Shown: positions 1 to 5,984, numbered from the stretch's first letter. The stretch: 10,461 nucleotides of DNA from JBBATK01 sp046052705 (GCA_046052705.1 JBJOLU010000066.1:1-10461); one strand, 5' to 3'. Made by a program: numbers and translations. Notes: generated by a model from the sequence alone, not told the origin.

Positions 1-6
1 GGGGGC

Positions 7-134
7 AAAGTGGGAGAATTGCGACAAGACCCTTCCGGGCCCACCCCTCAAAAAGCCCTAAAAACGCATGGAAAAACGGCTGTGTAAAAGTTTTTTGTCA
101 ATAAATGTGATTTTGTGGTAAAAAGTGGGAGAAT
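7..134 (+). promoter_or_regulatory. Putative MraZ operator: two identical GTGGGA-containing boxes
   Basis: The 13-mer AAAGTGGGAGAAT occurs at 7-19 and again, identical, at 122-134, 115 bp apart and upstream of mraZ. MraZ is known to bind direct repeats with a TGGG core just upstream of its own operon. Each box here is followed, one 10-bp step later, by a weaker half-match (TGCGAC at 20-25, GTGTGC at 135-140). The downstream copy ends 16 bp before the -7 element at 151-158, so bound protein would cover the -33 region and repress. The exact repeat is visible; its role as the MraZ operator is inferred. Confidence 0.55.
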
Positions 135-150
135 GTGTGCGGCTTTGCTG

Positions 151-158
151 TATCTTTG
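151..158 (+). promoter_or_regulatory. mraZ promoter -7 element (TATCTTTG)
   Basis: TATCTTTG matches the Bacteroidota primary-sigma -7 consensus TAnnTTTG exactly and ends 34 nt before the mraZ ATG. No TTG lies 17-23 bp upstream, so the -33 half is weak; the proposed MraZ box occupies that place instead. Confidence 0.6.
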
Positions 159-192
159 CGCGTCGTAAAAAACACAGGGTAAGGACGGCACT

Positions 193-633
193 ATGCCGGG
201 ATTTAAGGGACAAGAAGCGTATTCGATTGATGCAAAGGGCAGAGTTAACATTCCGCTCAAGATGCGTCGCGTGATGACTCCCGAATCCAACGACACCTTT
301 GTGATTACGCGCGGAACGAACAAGTGCATTGAAGCGTTCCCCATGGAAGACTGGAAGAAGTACGAAGAGCGCTTGCAGCAGTTGAATCACAGCGCTGAAA
401 AGGACCGCTACTTTTTACGAATGATTCTTTCCTGGTGTGATGAAGTGGTGATGGACGGGCAGCAACGAATTGCCATTCCCAAGCGCCATTTGGATTACGC
501 GGGAATTTCAAACAGAGTAACAATCGTTGGGGTGATGGATCGCATTGAGCTTTGGAACCCCGAAGAATTTGAAAAGTATCAGAACAGCTTCACCGAAACG
601 TACGAGCAAATCGCTGCAACTGTAATGCAGTAA
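193..633 (+). CDS. mraZ: Transcriptional regulator MraZ
   Basis: This 146-aa protein is MraZ, the DNA-binding repressor encoded as the first gene of the division and cell-wall (dcw) cluster. It has the usual two tandem AbrB/MraZ-type swapped-hairpin domains. The first carries the family signature D13-x-K15-G16-R17 followed by IP at residues 20-21. The second carries D88-G-Q-Q91-R92 followed by AIP, where Gln91 replaces the glycine usual in DxxGR. The C-terminal part (IELWNPEEFEKY, residues 118-129) is also typical. The length is normal for the family. The start is supported by AAGGA at 181-185, 7 nt upstream of the ATG. It is followed closely by rsmH, the standard mraZ-rsmH pair, and probably shares its transcript. 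Autoregulation through the GTGGGA boxes upstream is likely by analogy with characterised MraZ proteins. Confidence 0.95.
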   Translation: MPGFKGQEAYSIDAKGRVNIPLKMRRVMTPESNDTFVITRGTNKCIEAFPMEDWKKYEERLQQLNHSAEKDRYFLRMILSWCDEVVMDGQQRIAIPKRHLDYAGISNRVTIVGVMDRIELWNPEEFEKYQNSFTETYEQIAATVMQ

Positions 634-647
634 CCCAAGTGACCGGC

Positions 648-652
648 AAGGG
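648..652 (+). promoter_or_regulatory. Ribosome binding site deciding the rsmH start
   Basis: AAGGG lies 7 nt before the ATG at 660, while the in-frame GTG at 639 has no Shine-Dalgarno sequence in front of it. This favours 660 as the rsmH start. Confidence 0.5.
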
Positions 653-659
653 CAACAGC

Positions 660-1688
660 ATGAATGCAAGCGGTGCTAACGATACGAACACAGATACGGT
701 GAAGAATACGGTAAATAGTACTGAGAAGAATACGGAGAAGGTCAAGGAGGTTTATCACATTCCGGTGATGCTTCGCGAAACACTGGAATGGTTGATAACA
801 GATCCCGAAGGATTGTATGTAGACGGAACATTAGGCGGCGGCGGGCATGCAGCTGAGATACTGAGGAAGGTAGAAAAACGTGGTCGCCTGGTATGTTTCG
901 ATGCAGACAAACAAGCCATTGATGAGTGTCGGGGGGCATTTGCCGATGAGCTTGAGCGCGGTGAGGAATCGCGAATACGAATAGTTCATGCGAACTATTC
1001 CGAGGTATGCACGCATAAGGAAGTGGTGGCAGGTCAGTGGAAGGGAATCAGCGGACTCTTGCTGGATCTTGGTGTGTCTTCGTACCAATTGGATCATCCC
1101 GCACAGGGAATAAGCCATAGGTTCGAGGCAGCGTTGGATATGCGCTTCGGGGGGAGCGGACCAACAGCAGCTGATATCATTAACTCGGCATCAGCGCAGC
1201 AAATCGAGAAAATTCTCAAAGAGTTCGGCGAAGAAAAGTTTGCTCGGAGAATTGCCACGGCGATTATTCACCGGCGCAGTATTGCACCAATCACTACCAC
1301 AGTCGACGTACGCACATTGGTGGGGGAATCCGTTCCTCCACCGGTGTTCGCTTCGGCACTAGCGCGGGTGTTCCAAGCATTCCGCATCGCCGTCAATCGC
1401 GAACTTGATGTTCTGCGAGACACACTTGAGTGTGTGATTCCGCTCTTGGCTCCCGGAGGTAGAATTGTGGTGATCACCTACCACTCTCTGGAAGACAGAA
1501 TTGTGAAGACCATCTTCAAACGCGAATCGTCGGATCATCGACCAACCTATCCCGGTGATAAGGAAGTTATTGCACCGTTGCGTCTCTGTACGCCAAAGCC
1601 TTTGCTTCCCACAGATGAAGAAGTAGCGCGGAATCCGCGTGCACGAAGCGCGAAGATCAGAGTGGTAGAGCGCAAAACAATCAATTGA
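660..1688 (+). CDS. rsmH: 16S rRNA (cytosine-1402 N4) methyltransferase RsmH
   Basis: RsmH (MraW) uses S-adenosylmethionine to methylate N4 of C1402 in the ribosomal P site. From the ATG at 660 the protein has 342 aa. Visible signatures are the SAM-binding DGTLGGGGH (residues 55-63), FDAD (80-83), LLLDLGVSS (133-141), LDMRF (159-163), FQAFRIAVNREL (238-249), YHSLEDR (274-280) and the C-terminal NPRARSAK (325-332). The family normally begins close to the HIPVML motif (residues 33-38 here). This protein has about 30 extra residues in front of it, largely built from four-residue repeats encoded by a 12-bp tandem repeat (681-740). This tail is low-complexity, charged and Thr/Asn-rich, and it holds no known domain. 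An in-frame GTG at 639 is an alternative start. It follows mraZ after 26 nt, as in most bacteria, but no ftsL or ftsI follows it. Confidence 0.95.
   Translation: MNASGANDTNTDTVKNTVNSTEKNTEKVKEVYHIPVMLRETLEWLITDPEGLYVDGTLGGGGHAAEILRKVEKRGRLVCFDADKQAIDECRGAFADELERGEESRIRIVHANYSEVCTHKEVVAGQWKGISGLLLDLGVSSYQLDHPAQGISHRFEAALDMRFGGSGPTAADIINSASAQQIEKILKEFGEEKFARRIATAIIHRRSIAPITTTVDVRTLVGESVPPPVFASALARVFQAFRIAVNRELDVLRDTLECVIPLLAPGGRIVVITYHSLEDRIVKTIFKRESSDHRPTYPGDKEVIAPLRLCTPKPLLPTDEEVARNPRARSAKIRVVERKTIN
681..740 (+). repeat. 12-bp degenerate tandem repeat x5 inside the rsmH 5' end
   Basis: Five units in exact 12-bp register: GATACGAACACA, GATACGGTGAAG, AATACGGTAAAT, AGTACTGAGAAG, AATACGGAGAAG. 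They are in frame with rsmH and encode DTNT, DTVK, NTVN, STEK and NTEK. The TAC core is present in every unit. Because 12 is a multiple of three, gain or loss of units would not shift the frame. Confidence 0.8.
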
Positions 1689-1974
1689 CAACATACAGCG
1701 TGTTTGCAAATAGTGTTTTGCTCATTAGCTGATGGGTGCTACTTTGCAGCGCCTCGAAGCATCGGCGCAACACTTCACTTCCTGTTGCACGTAGTTCCAA
1801 TCTTTTTCAACGTTTACCGATCTGTTATTTGAGGCTGTGTTTGCGGACGTAACCGCCAATCGCACGTTTTGTTCCCCGCGTGTGGTCATCCAAATCAATT
1901 CTCGTACGCAATTTTTCTTCGGCAAGATCTCCATTCCTACGTTTTTTTACTAACCCTCTTTTGTAGATACATCC
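1689..1974. other. Gene-free stretch between rsmH and rho (rho leader)
   Basis: This 286-nt region has no convincing reading frame on either strand and no ftsL-like gene. It has no clear intrinsic terminator after rsmH. A GC-rich hairpin candidate sits at 1749-1768 (GCGC arms, inner CGA/TCG pair, AGCA loop) but has no U-run after it. The last 60 nt are pyrimidine-rich on the + strand. It probably holds the rho promoter and a 5' leader. Rho is known to control itself through its leader in some bacteria; whether that happens here cannot be told. Confidence 0.5.
1938..1945 (+). promoter_or_regulatory. Possible rho -7 element (TACGTTTT)
   Basis: TACGTTTT differs from TAnnTTTG only at its last base and ends 29 nt before the rho ATG. 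The same octamer occurs before the methyltransferase gene at 6865-6872 on the minus strand. No TTG is found at the right distance upstream, so this is tentative. Confidence 0.3.
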
Positions 1975-3285
1975 ATGCCCAGAGCAGAACAGCCGACCTC
2001 TCAGGTCCCCACCGTTATCGATATCAACGAGCTCAAGACGCACAAGATTGCCGAGCTCACGCGCATTGCCAAAGCGCTGAACATTCCCGACACCTCCGAC
2101 CTTCGTAAGCAAGAGCTCATCTTCCGCATTATCGAGGCGCAGTCGGCACTACAAATGAAAGAGCAACACACCGAGGGTGTTACCGTAAGCACCGGTGTGC
2201 TGGAAGTATTGCCCGACGGCTACGGATTTCTTCGCTCGGCGGATTACAACTATCTGCCTTCGCCCGATGATATCTACGTATCGCCATCGCAGATAAAGAA
2301 GTTTGGTTTGCGCACCGGTGATACCGTGCGTGGCCACGTGCGCCCTCCCAAAGAAGGGGAGCGTTTCTTTGCGTTGCTCAAGGTGGAAACAGTGAACTAC
2401 GTAGAGCCGGACCTGATGCGCGATCGCACCATTTTCGACAACCTTACACCAACCTATCCCGAGCGTCAGTTGAAGCTGGAGACTCTGCAAAGCGAGTTCC
2501 CTATGCGTATCATCGACATGCTCAGCCCTATTGGTAAGGGACAGCGTGGTTTGATTGTATCGCCGCCGAAGTCCGGTAAGACAATTCTTCTGCAGAAAAT
2601 TGCCAACAGCATTGCGCGTAATCATCCGGAGGTAAAGCTTATCGTGTTGCTTATCGATGAGCGCCCCGAGGAAGTAACCGACATGCAGCGCTCGGTAAAG
2701 GCTGAAGTGATTGCATCCACCTTCGACGAGCAGCCCGAGCGTCACGTGCAAGTGGCCGAGATGGTGCTCGAAAAAGCAAAGCGTCTTATCGAGGCAAAGC
2801 AGGATGTGGTGATTCTCCTTGATTCCATCACGCGCTTGGCCCGCGCCCACAACACCGTGATTCCTCACTCCGGAAAGATTCTCTCCGGCGGTGTGGACGC
2901 CAATGCTCTTCACAAACCGAAGCGTTTCTTTGGTGCTGCGCGTAATGTTGAAGAGGGCGGTTCGCTCACAATCATTGCTACGGCACTTATCGATACCGGC
3001 AGCCGCATGGACGAAGTGATCTTTGAAGAGTTTAAAGGTACGGGCAATATGGAGTTGGTGCTCGATCGCCGTTTGGCTGAGCGCCGCATATTTCCTGCTA
3101 TCGATGTCAACAAATCCGGTACACGCAAGGAAGACTTGCTTATCTCGCCCGAAGATCTCAATCGCATTTGGATTCTTCGCAAGTTCCTCAGCGACATGGG
3201 TAGCGTGGAAGCCATGGAGACATTGCTGGACCGCATGAGCAAGACCAAATCCAACAAGGAATTCTTGCAGACAATGAATTCCTAA
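1975..3285 (+). CDS. rho: Transcription termination factor Rho
   Basis: Rho is the hexameric RNA-dependent ATPase/helicase that ends transcription at C-rich, unstructured RNA. The 436-aa protein shows the complete architecture in order. A Rho_N helical domain (DINELKTHKIAELTRIAKAL, about residues 16-57) is followed by a cold-shock-type RNA-binding domain (TGVLEVLPDGYGFLRS, about 73-137, with YGFLR at 83-87). The RecA-like motor then has Walker A SPPKSGKT (196-203), IDERPEEVTDM (227-237), Walker B ILLDSITRLAR (280-290), the Q-loop region SGGVDANALHKPKRFFGAARN (about 304-324) and TGSRMDEVIFEEFKGTGN (341-358). The length is close to E. coli Rho, without the long N-terminal insertion known from some phyla. 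There is no Shine-Dalgarno sequence before the ATG. The start is chosen because the Rho_N domain follows after about 15 residues. Its position directly behind rsmH is unusual. Confidence 0.97.
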   Translation: MPRAEQPTSQVPTVIDINELKTHKIAELTRIAKALNIPDTSDLRKQELIFRIIEAQSALQMKEQHTEGVTVSTGVLEVLPDGYGFLRSADYNYLPSPDDIYVSPSQIKKFGLRTGDTVRGHVRPPKEGERFFALLKVETVNYVEPDLMRDRTIFDNLTPTYPERQLKLETLQSEFPMRIIDMLSPIGKGQRGLIVSPPKSGKTILLQKIANSIARNHPEVKLIVLLIDERPEEVTDMQRSVKAEVIASTFDEQPERHVQVAEMVLEKAKRLIEAKQDVVILLDSITRLARAHNTVIPHSGKILSGGVDANALHKPKRFFGAARNVEEGGSLTIIATALIDTGSRMDEVIFEEFKGTGNMELVLDRRLAERRIFPAIDVNKSGTRKEDLLISPEDLNRIWILRKFLSDMGSVEAMETLLDRMSKTKSNKEFLQTMNS

Positions 3286-3337
3286 TTGAAGCAATCTTCG
3301 GTTCTCGAGAGAGAGAGTGGCTGAAGGTGGTCTCTCA

Positions 3338-3376
3338 CCGCAGTTCGTTACCGCAATTCCTCTCCGTAGTTGTATT
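3338..3376 (+). repeat. 13-bp degenerate tandem repeat x3 downstream of rho
   Basis: Three units in exact 13-bp register: CCGCAGTTCGTTA, CCGCAATTCCTCT, CCGTAGTTGTATT (shared pattern CCGyArTT). They lie between the rho stop codon and the terminator hairpin. Confidence 0.6.
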
Positions 3377-3405
3377 CAACAACTATCCTCAATGATTCAG
3401 AAACC

Positions 3406-3440
3406 AAAAACCCCGGCATCAGATGATGTGCGGGGTTTTT
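3406..3440. terminator. Bidirectional intrinsic terminator between rho and pyk
   Basis: A perfect 10-bp stem (AAAAACCCCG at 3406-3415 pairs with CGGGGTTTTT at 3431-3440) is topped by CATC/GATG pairing around a short loop. The stem ends in T5 on the + strand and, read in reverse, T5 on the minus strand. It can therefore stop transcription of both rho (+) and pyk (-), which converge on it. Confidence 0.9.
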
Positions 3441-3593
3441 GTTATTCGCAAATGAAGTCGATTCACGCGTAGTTAAGAACGGAGCTCTTGCTTGTCAGCG
3501 GAACGTATACCGGTTGTTCTACACAGCACGGTGCGGACGGCCTATACACCGGCAGCGCGACATTTACAGAGACTTTGTGGACAAATCCTCACC

Positions 3594-3631
3594 GACTCTA
3601 TAGACAGCTCTACAGCGATTCTATAGACAGC
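3594..3631 (-). repeat. 23-bp tandem duplication across the pyk stop codon
   Basis: The block GAyTCTATAGACAGC occurs at 3594-3608 and 3617-3631, a 23-bp period. With flanking bases, 19 of 23 positions agree. The pyk stop codon (3610-3612) lies between the two copies, so the last codons of pyk appear to have been duplicated into the 3' untranslated region, or the reverse. Confidence 0.65.
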
Positions 3632-5064
3632 ATATTCGTTCGGGAGCGAGCCACCAAGGGCCGGCCGATGGTAAACACTATGGTGTTTCCCTTGGAGAAA
3701 TATCCTCTGCCCACAAGGAGCTTCTTGATATGTTCGATGGTATCGTCGGTGGTGGTGACTTTCTCCACCACAAATCCATACACACCCCATGATAGCCCCA
3801 CTCTGCGAGCGGTAGACACCTGCGAGGTTATAGCCAGAATGGGGGCGCGCGGACGTCTGTTGGATATCAACTGGGCTGTTTGGCCGGAATAACTGAGCGA
3901 TGCAATGCCATCTATAGGTTGTTGCTCTGCTATGGTAGCAGCCGCAGCTGCAACAGACAAGGTATTTGCCTGCGCGTTGATATGCTGCTCTTTAAGCTCG
4001 ATATTCATCACCAGTCTGTTCATGGATTTCTCAGCTTCGGTACAGATCAATCGCATATACGAAATCGCCTCCACGGGATAGGCACCCACCGAGGTCTCCG
4101 CACTTAGCATCACGGCGTCGGTGCCATCGAGCACCGCATTGGCCACATCGCTGGCCTCGGCGCGTGTAGGTCGCGGATTTTTGATCATCGATTCCAACAT
4201 CTGCGTGGCGGTGATCACGGGCTTTGCGTATTGTTTACACAGTGTGATAATGCGCTTCTGCTCCATGGGTACCTGTGCCGGCGGAATCTCTACGCCCAGG
4301 TCTCCGCGGGCCACCATGATGCCATCGCTCACACGGATAATTGCCTCGATGTTTACCAATGCTTCGGGCTTTTCGATCTTGGCAATAACAGGAATATCTG
4401 CATGTAGCAGCTGTAATGTTTTACGAACCTGCTGAACATCTTTTGCCGTGCGTACGAACGATACCGCGATGTAATCCACTTTTTGCTTTACCGCGAAAGC
4501 AATGTCCAAGCGGTCTTTGGCTGTGAGCGAAGGTAGACTCACATTGATGTTAGGAAGATTTAAACCCTTCCGCGACTTGAGCAAACCGCCATTGATTACC
4601 ACAGCGCGAACAAACACGCCATCGGAGCTCACAACCTGTGCAGAGAGCAGGCCGTCGTCGAACAACAAGGTATCGCCTTTGCGCACATCGCGAGCCAACG
4701 AGGGATACTCCAGCGGAATGGTTCCCTCCGGCGTGCGTAGTTTCTTTCGTTTCACCACGGCAGGATCCGCGATAATTATCTCATGTCCTGTCATGAGCAT
4801 GCGGCCTTCGCCAAGCTCGCCTACGCGAAGCTTTGGGCCTTGCAAGTCGGCAATGATGGGAACGTGTAAGCCTGTTTTCTTTTCAGCTGCGCGAATAAGC
4901 TTCACCGCTTTGGTGTGGGCTTCGTGACTGCTGTGGCTCATATTCAGCCTGAATGCCGAAGCGCCCGCATAGAGAGCCTCCACAATTTTGTCCTCGCTGC
5001 CCAAAGCCGGACCCATTGTGCAAAGGATCTTTGTTTTATGTGTTAGATACGACGGCGTTTTCAT
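3610..5064 (-). CDS. pyk: Pyruvate kinase, K+-independent type by residue signature
   Basis: Pyruvate kinase converts phosphoenolpyruvate and ADP to pyruvate and ATP in the cytoplasm, the last step of glycolysis. From the ATG at 5062-5064 the protein has 484 aa, normal for the family. Visible features are KILCTMGPA (12-20), substrate-site R39 with N41 and S43, DLQGPKLRV (73-81), IAKIEKPEAL (228-236), the metal-site region MVARGDLGVEIP (250-261), PVITATQMLESM (282-293) with RPTRAEASDVANAV (298-311), and an allosteric-type C-terminal domain (about 350-484). Leu74, Gln75, Lys78 and Val81 correspond to muscle positions 113, 114, 117 and 120. Leu/Gln/Lys there, with an aliphatic residue at 120, mark the enzymes described as K+-independent. 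The frame is open for 23 more codons to 5133, but that stretch is encoded by 12-bp repeats (Thr-Arg rich) and is unlikely to be protein. No Shine-Dalgarno sequence is present. It is a single-gene unit with its own promoter at 5136-5143. Confidence 0.96.
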   Translation of the reverse strand: MKTPSYLTHKTKILCTMGPALGSEDKIVEALYAGASAFRLNMSHSSHEAHTKAVKLIRAAEKKTGLHVPIIADLQGPKLRVGELGEGRMLMTGHEIIIADPAVVKRKKLRTPEGTIPLEYPSLARDVRKGDTLLFDDGLLSAQVVSSDGVFVRAVVINGGLLKSRKGLNLPNINVSLPSLTAKDRLDIAFAVKQKVDYIAVSFVRTAKDVQQVRKTLQLLHADIPVIAKIEKPEALVNIEAIIRVSDGIMVARGDLGVEIPPAQVPMEQKRIITLCKQYAKPVITATQMLESMIKNPRPTRAEASDVANAVLDGTDAVMLSAETSVGAYPVEAISYMRLICTEAEKSMNRLVMNIELKEQHINAQANTLSVAAAAATIAEQQPIDGIASLSYSGQTAQLISNRRPRAPILAITSQVSTARRVGLSWGVYGFVVEKVTTTDDTIEHIKKLLVGRGYFSKGNTIVFTIGRPLVARSRTNMLSIESL

Positions 5065-5071
5065 GGTGTGT

Positions 5072-5119
5072 GTGCGAGTGTATGTACGAGTGTCTGTACG
5101 AGTGTAAAAGCGAGTGTGT
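5072..5119 (-). repeat. 12-bp degenerate tandem repeat x4 in the pyk leader
   Basis: Read on the + strand, the units are GTGCGAGTGTAT, GTACGAGTGTCT, GTACGAGTGTAA and AAGCGAGTGTGT, in exact 12-bp register with CGAGTGT constant. They fall between the pyk -7 element and its ATG, so they would be transcribed as a C/A-rich leader (ACACTCG repeats) and end only 7 nt from the start codon. Confidence 0.85.
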
Positions 5120-5135
5120 GAGCAACTACTCACTG

Positions 5136-5143
5136 CAAAAGTA
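5136..5143 (-). promoter_or_regulatory. pyk promoter -7 element (TACTTTTG)
   Basis: On the minus strand TACTTTTG matches TAnnTTTG exactly, 71 nt upstream of the pyk ATG. This would give a roughly 65-nt leader made largely of the 12-bp repeats. No good -33 TTG is seen 17-23 bp upstream. Confidence 0.5.
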
Positions 5144-5240
5144 CCGCTTTGTGACGAAGGAATGAGCGAATGAGCTACAGAGCAGACCCCTAGAGTTCAA
5201 CCTGCGCGGCGGATGCTACAGCAGCGACGTACGTGCAAGC

Positions 5241-5264
5241 AAAGTATGGCAAAAAGTATGGCAA
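5241..5264. repeat. Perfect 12-bp direct duplication
   Basis: AAAGTATGGCAA occurs twice back to back (5241-5252 and 5253-5264) with no mismatch, in the divergent pyk/omp control region, upstream of both proposed promoters' start sites. It is the only error-free pair among the intergenic repeats in this window and so looks recent. Confidence 0.8.
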
Positions 5265-5283
5265 CCTGTACACGAACATTTCA

Positions 5284-5313
5284 TTGGTACTCTGCAAGCT
5301 TTTCTCTAGTTTG
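5284..5313 (+). promoter_or_regulatory. Possible promoter of the 5352 outer-membrane protein gene
   Basis: TTG at 5284-5286, a 20-bp spacer, then TAGTTTG at 5307-5313, which is the -7 consensus TAnnTTTG with one spacer base missing. Spacing to the ATG (38 nt) resembles the other promoters in the window. The missing base lowers confidence. Confidence 0.35.
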
Positions 5314-5351
5314 ACAATCAAACACATCATATTCACCTAACGGAGAAAATC

Positions 5352-5942
5352 ATGAAACTTGCGAAACTTGCGAAACTTGCAGGTACACTGGCATGCCTTG
5401 TGTGTGCTGTTGTGGTAACATCACTGCCGGCGATGGCGCAGTTCACCAAAGGCTCGAACTACCTTGGAGTACGCACGGGTATTGGTGCGCGCGACGGTGC
5501 TATTGCGGTAAGTTTAGATTTTGATCACTGCCTAATGAAGGAACGCGAGTTCGGCCCGGGACAAGTAGTAGTGGGAGGCAGTATCGATGCATCATGGCCC
5601 AGCGAGTCCAAGAAAACCAACATTGGCGGCGTTGATTTATCGTACGATGCGAACACTACCTTCGTGCCTATCTCGGCTCACGTGAGTTACCACTTCGGCC
5701 CCATGATGGACGACAAACGCATTGATCCATTCTTCCTGGTAGGTATGGCGTATCGGTATATCGTTGTGAGCAACGAGTACGGTTCGCAGTATGCTAACTT
5801 GAATGCATCAATCAACTACAGCGACTTTGGATTGGTAGGAGCAGCAGGTGTTCGCTACTTTATCGACAACAAATGGAACGCACACGCTCGTATCGGTTTC
5901 GGATCCACCTTTATCAGCGCGGGTGTGTCGATGAAGCTGTAA
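5352..5942 (+). CDS. Secreted outer-membrane beta-barrel protein, unknown function
   Basis: This 196-aa protein begins with a clear Sec signal peptide: Lys at 2, 5 and 8, a hydrophobic core at about 9-24, and a signal peptidase I site AMA|Q after residue 29. The mature part is rich in alternating hydrophobic/polar stretches with Gly and aromatics (YLGVRTGIGARDG; FVPISAHVSYHFGP; FFLVGMAYRYIVV; FGLVGAAGVRYFID; HARIGFGSTFISAGVSMKL). This is typical of small eight-strand-like outer-membrane barrels. I do not recognise a specific family and make no substrate claim. GGAGA (5342-5346) is a good ribosome binding site, 5 nt before the only plausible ATG. The signal peptide starts with a ninefold-base repeat (KLA three times). 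It is divergent from pyk and convergent with the methyltransferase gene, so it is probably transcribed alone. Confidence 0.8.
   Translation: MKLAKLAKLAGTLACLVCAVVVTSLPAMAQFTKGSNYLGVRTGIGARDGAIAVSLDFDHCLMKEREFGPGQVVVGGSIDASWPSESKKTNIGGVDLSYDANTTFVPISAHVSYHFGPMMDDKRIDPFFLVGMAYRYIVVSNEYGSQYANLNASINYSDFGLVGAAGVRYFIDNKWNAHARIGFGSTFISAGVSMKL
5355..5381 (+). repeat. 9-bp tandem repeat x3 encoding the signal-peptide start
   Basis: AAACTTGCG, AAACTTGCG, AAACTTGCA follow the ATG directly and encode Lys-Leu-Ala three times. Unit changes keep the frame and would only lengthen or shorten the signal peptide n-region. Confidence 0.85.
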
Positions 5943-5943
5943 T

Positions 5944-5984
5944 GTACGCCTTGGTATAACAGCGCTTCGTACTCTCGGTATAAT
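5944..5984. repeat. Weak 24-25-bp duplication after the omp stop codon
   Basis: GTAC at 5944 recurs at 5969, and GGTATAA at 5953-5959 recurs at 5977-5983, followed in each case by CTTC further on. The block starts directly after the stop codon (5940-5942). The match is patchy and could be chance. I see no convincing terminator in the 62-nt gap to the convergent methyltransferase gene. Confidence 0.3.

Larger units (their letters stand above)
3286..3609. other. Convergent rho/pyk intergenic region
   Basis: No gene is visible in these 324 nt. It holds, in order, the palindrome TCTCGAGA (3303-3310) running into a GA dinucleotide tract (to 3317), a 13-bp x3 degenerate repeat (3338-3376), a small hairpin AGTTG/CAACT (3368-3384), the bidirectional terminator (3406-3440), and the outer copy of the duplication that crosses the pyk stop. 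I see nothing else in 3441-3593. Confidence 0.6.

Noticed and set aside
1749..1768. Intrinsic terminator after rsmH
   Set aside because: The GC-rich hairpin is short, imperfect and not followed by a U-run, so it is only mentioned as possible structure in the rho leader.
1725..1934. Small reverse frame of 69 codons in the rsmH-rho gap
   Set aside because: Its translation is of random composition with no ribosome site or promoter, and it does not resemble FtsL or any protein I know.
2149..3294. Open frame of 381 codons antisense to rho
   Set aside because: It lies wholly opposite the highly conserved rho motor, its translation is rich in His, Cys and Leu with no recognisable domain, and it has no promoter or ribosome site. 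It is explained by codon bias of the rho strand.
3488..3892. Forward open frame opposite the pyk 3' end
   Set aside because: Most of it overlaps the conserved C-terminal domain of pyruvate kinase on the other strand, and its translation shows no domain or start signal.
5065..5133. N-terminal extension of pyruvate kinase
   Set aside because: The extra 23 codons are mostly produced by the 12-bp repeat (Thr-Arg/Thr-Tyr/Thr-Asp) and the family begins at about MKTPSYLTHKTKI. The ATG at 5062-5064 gives normal length.
5311..5316. TTGACA as an E. coli-type -35 box for the omp gene
   Set aside because: No TATAAT-like hexamer follows at 16-18 bp and the start codon is too near; the Bacteroidota-type arrangement fits better.
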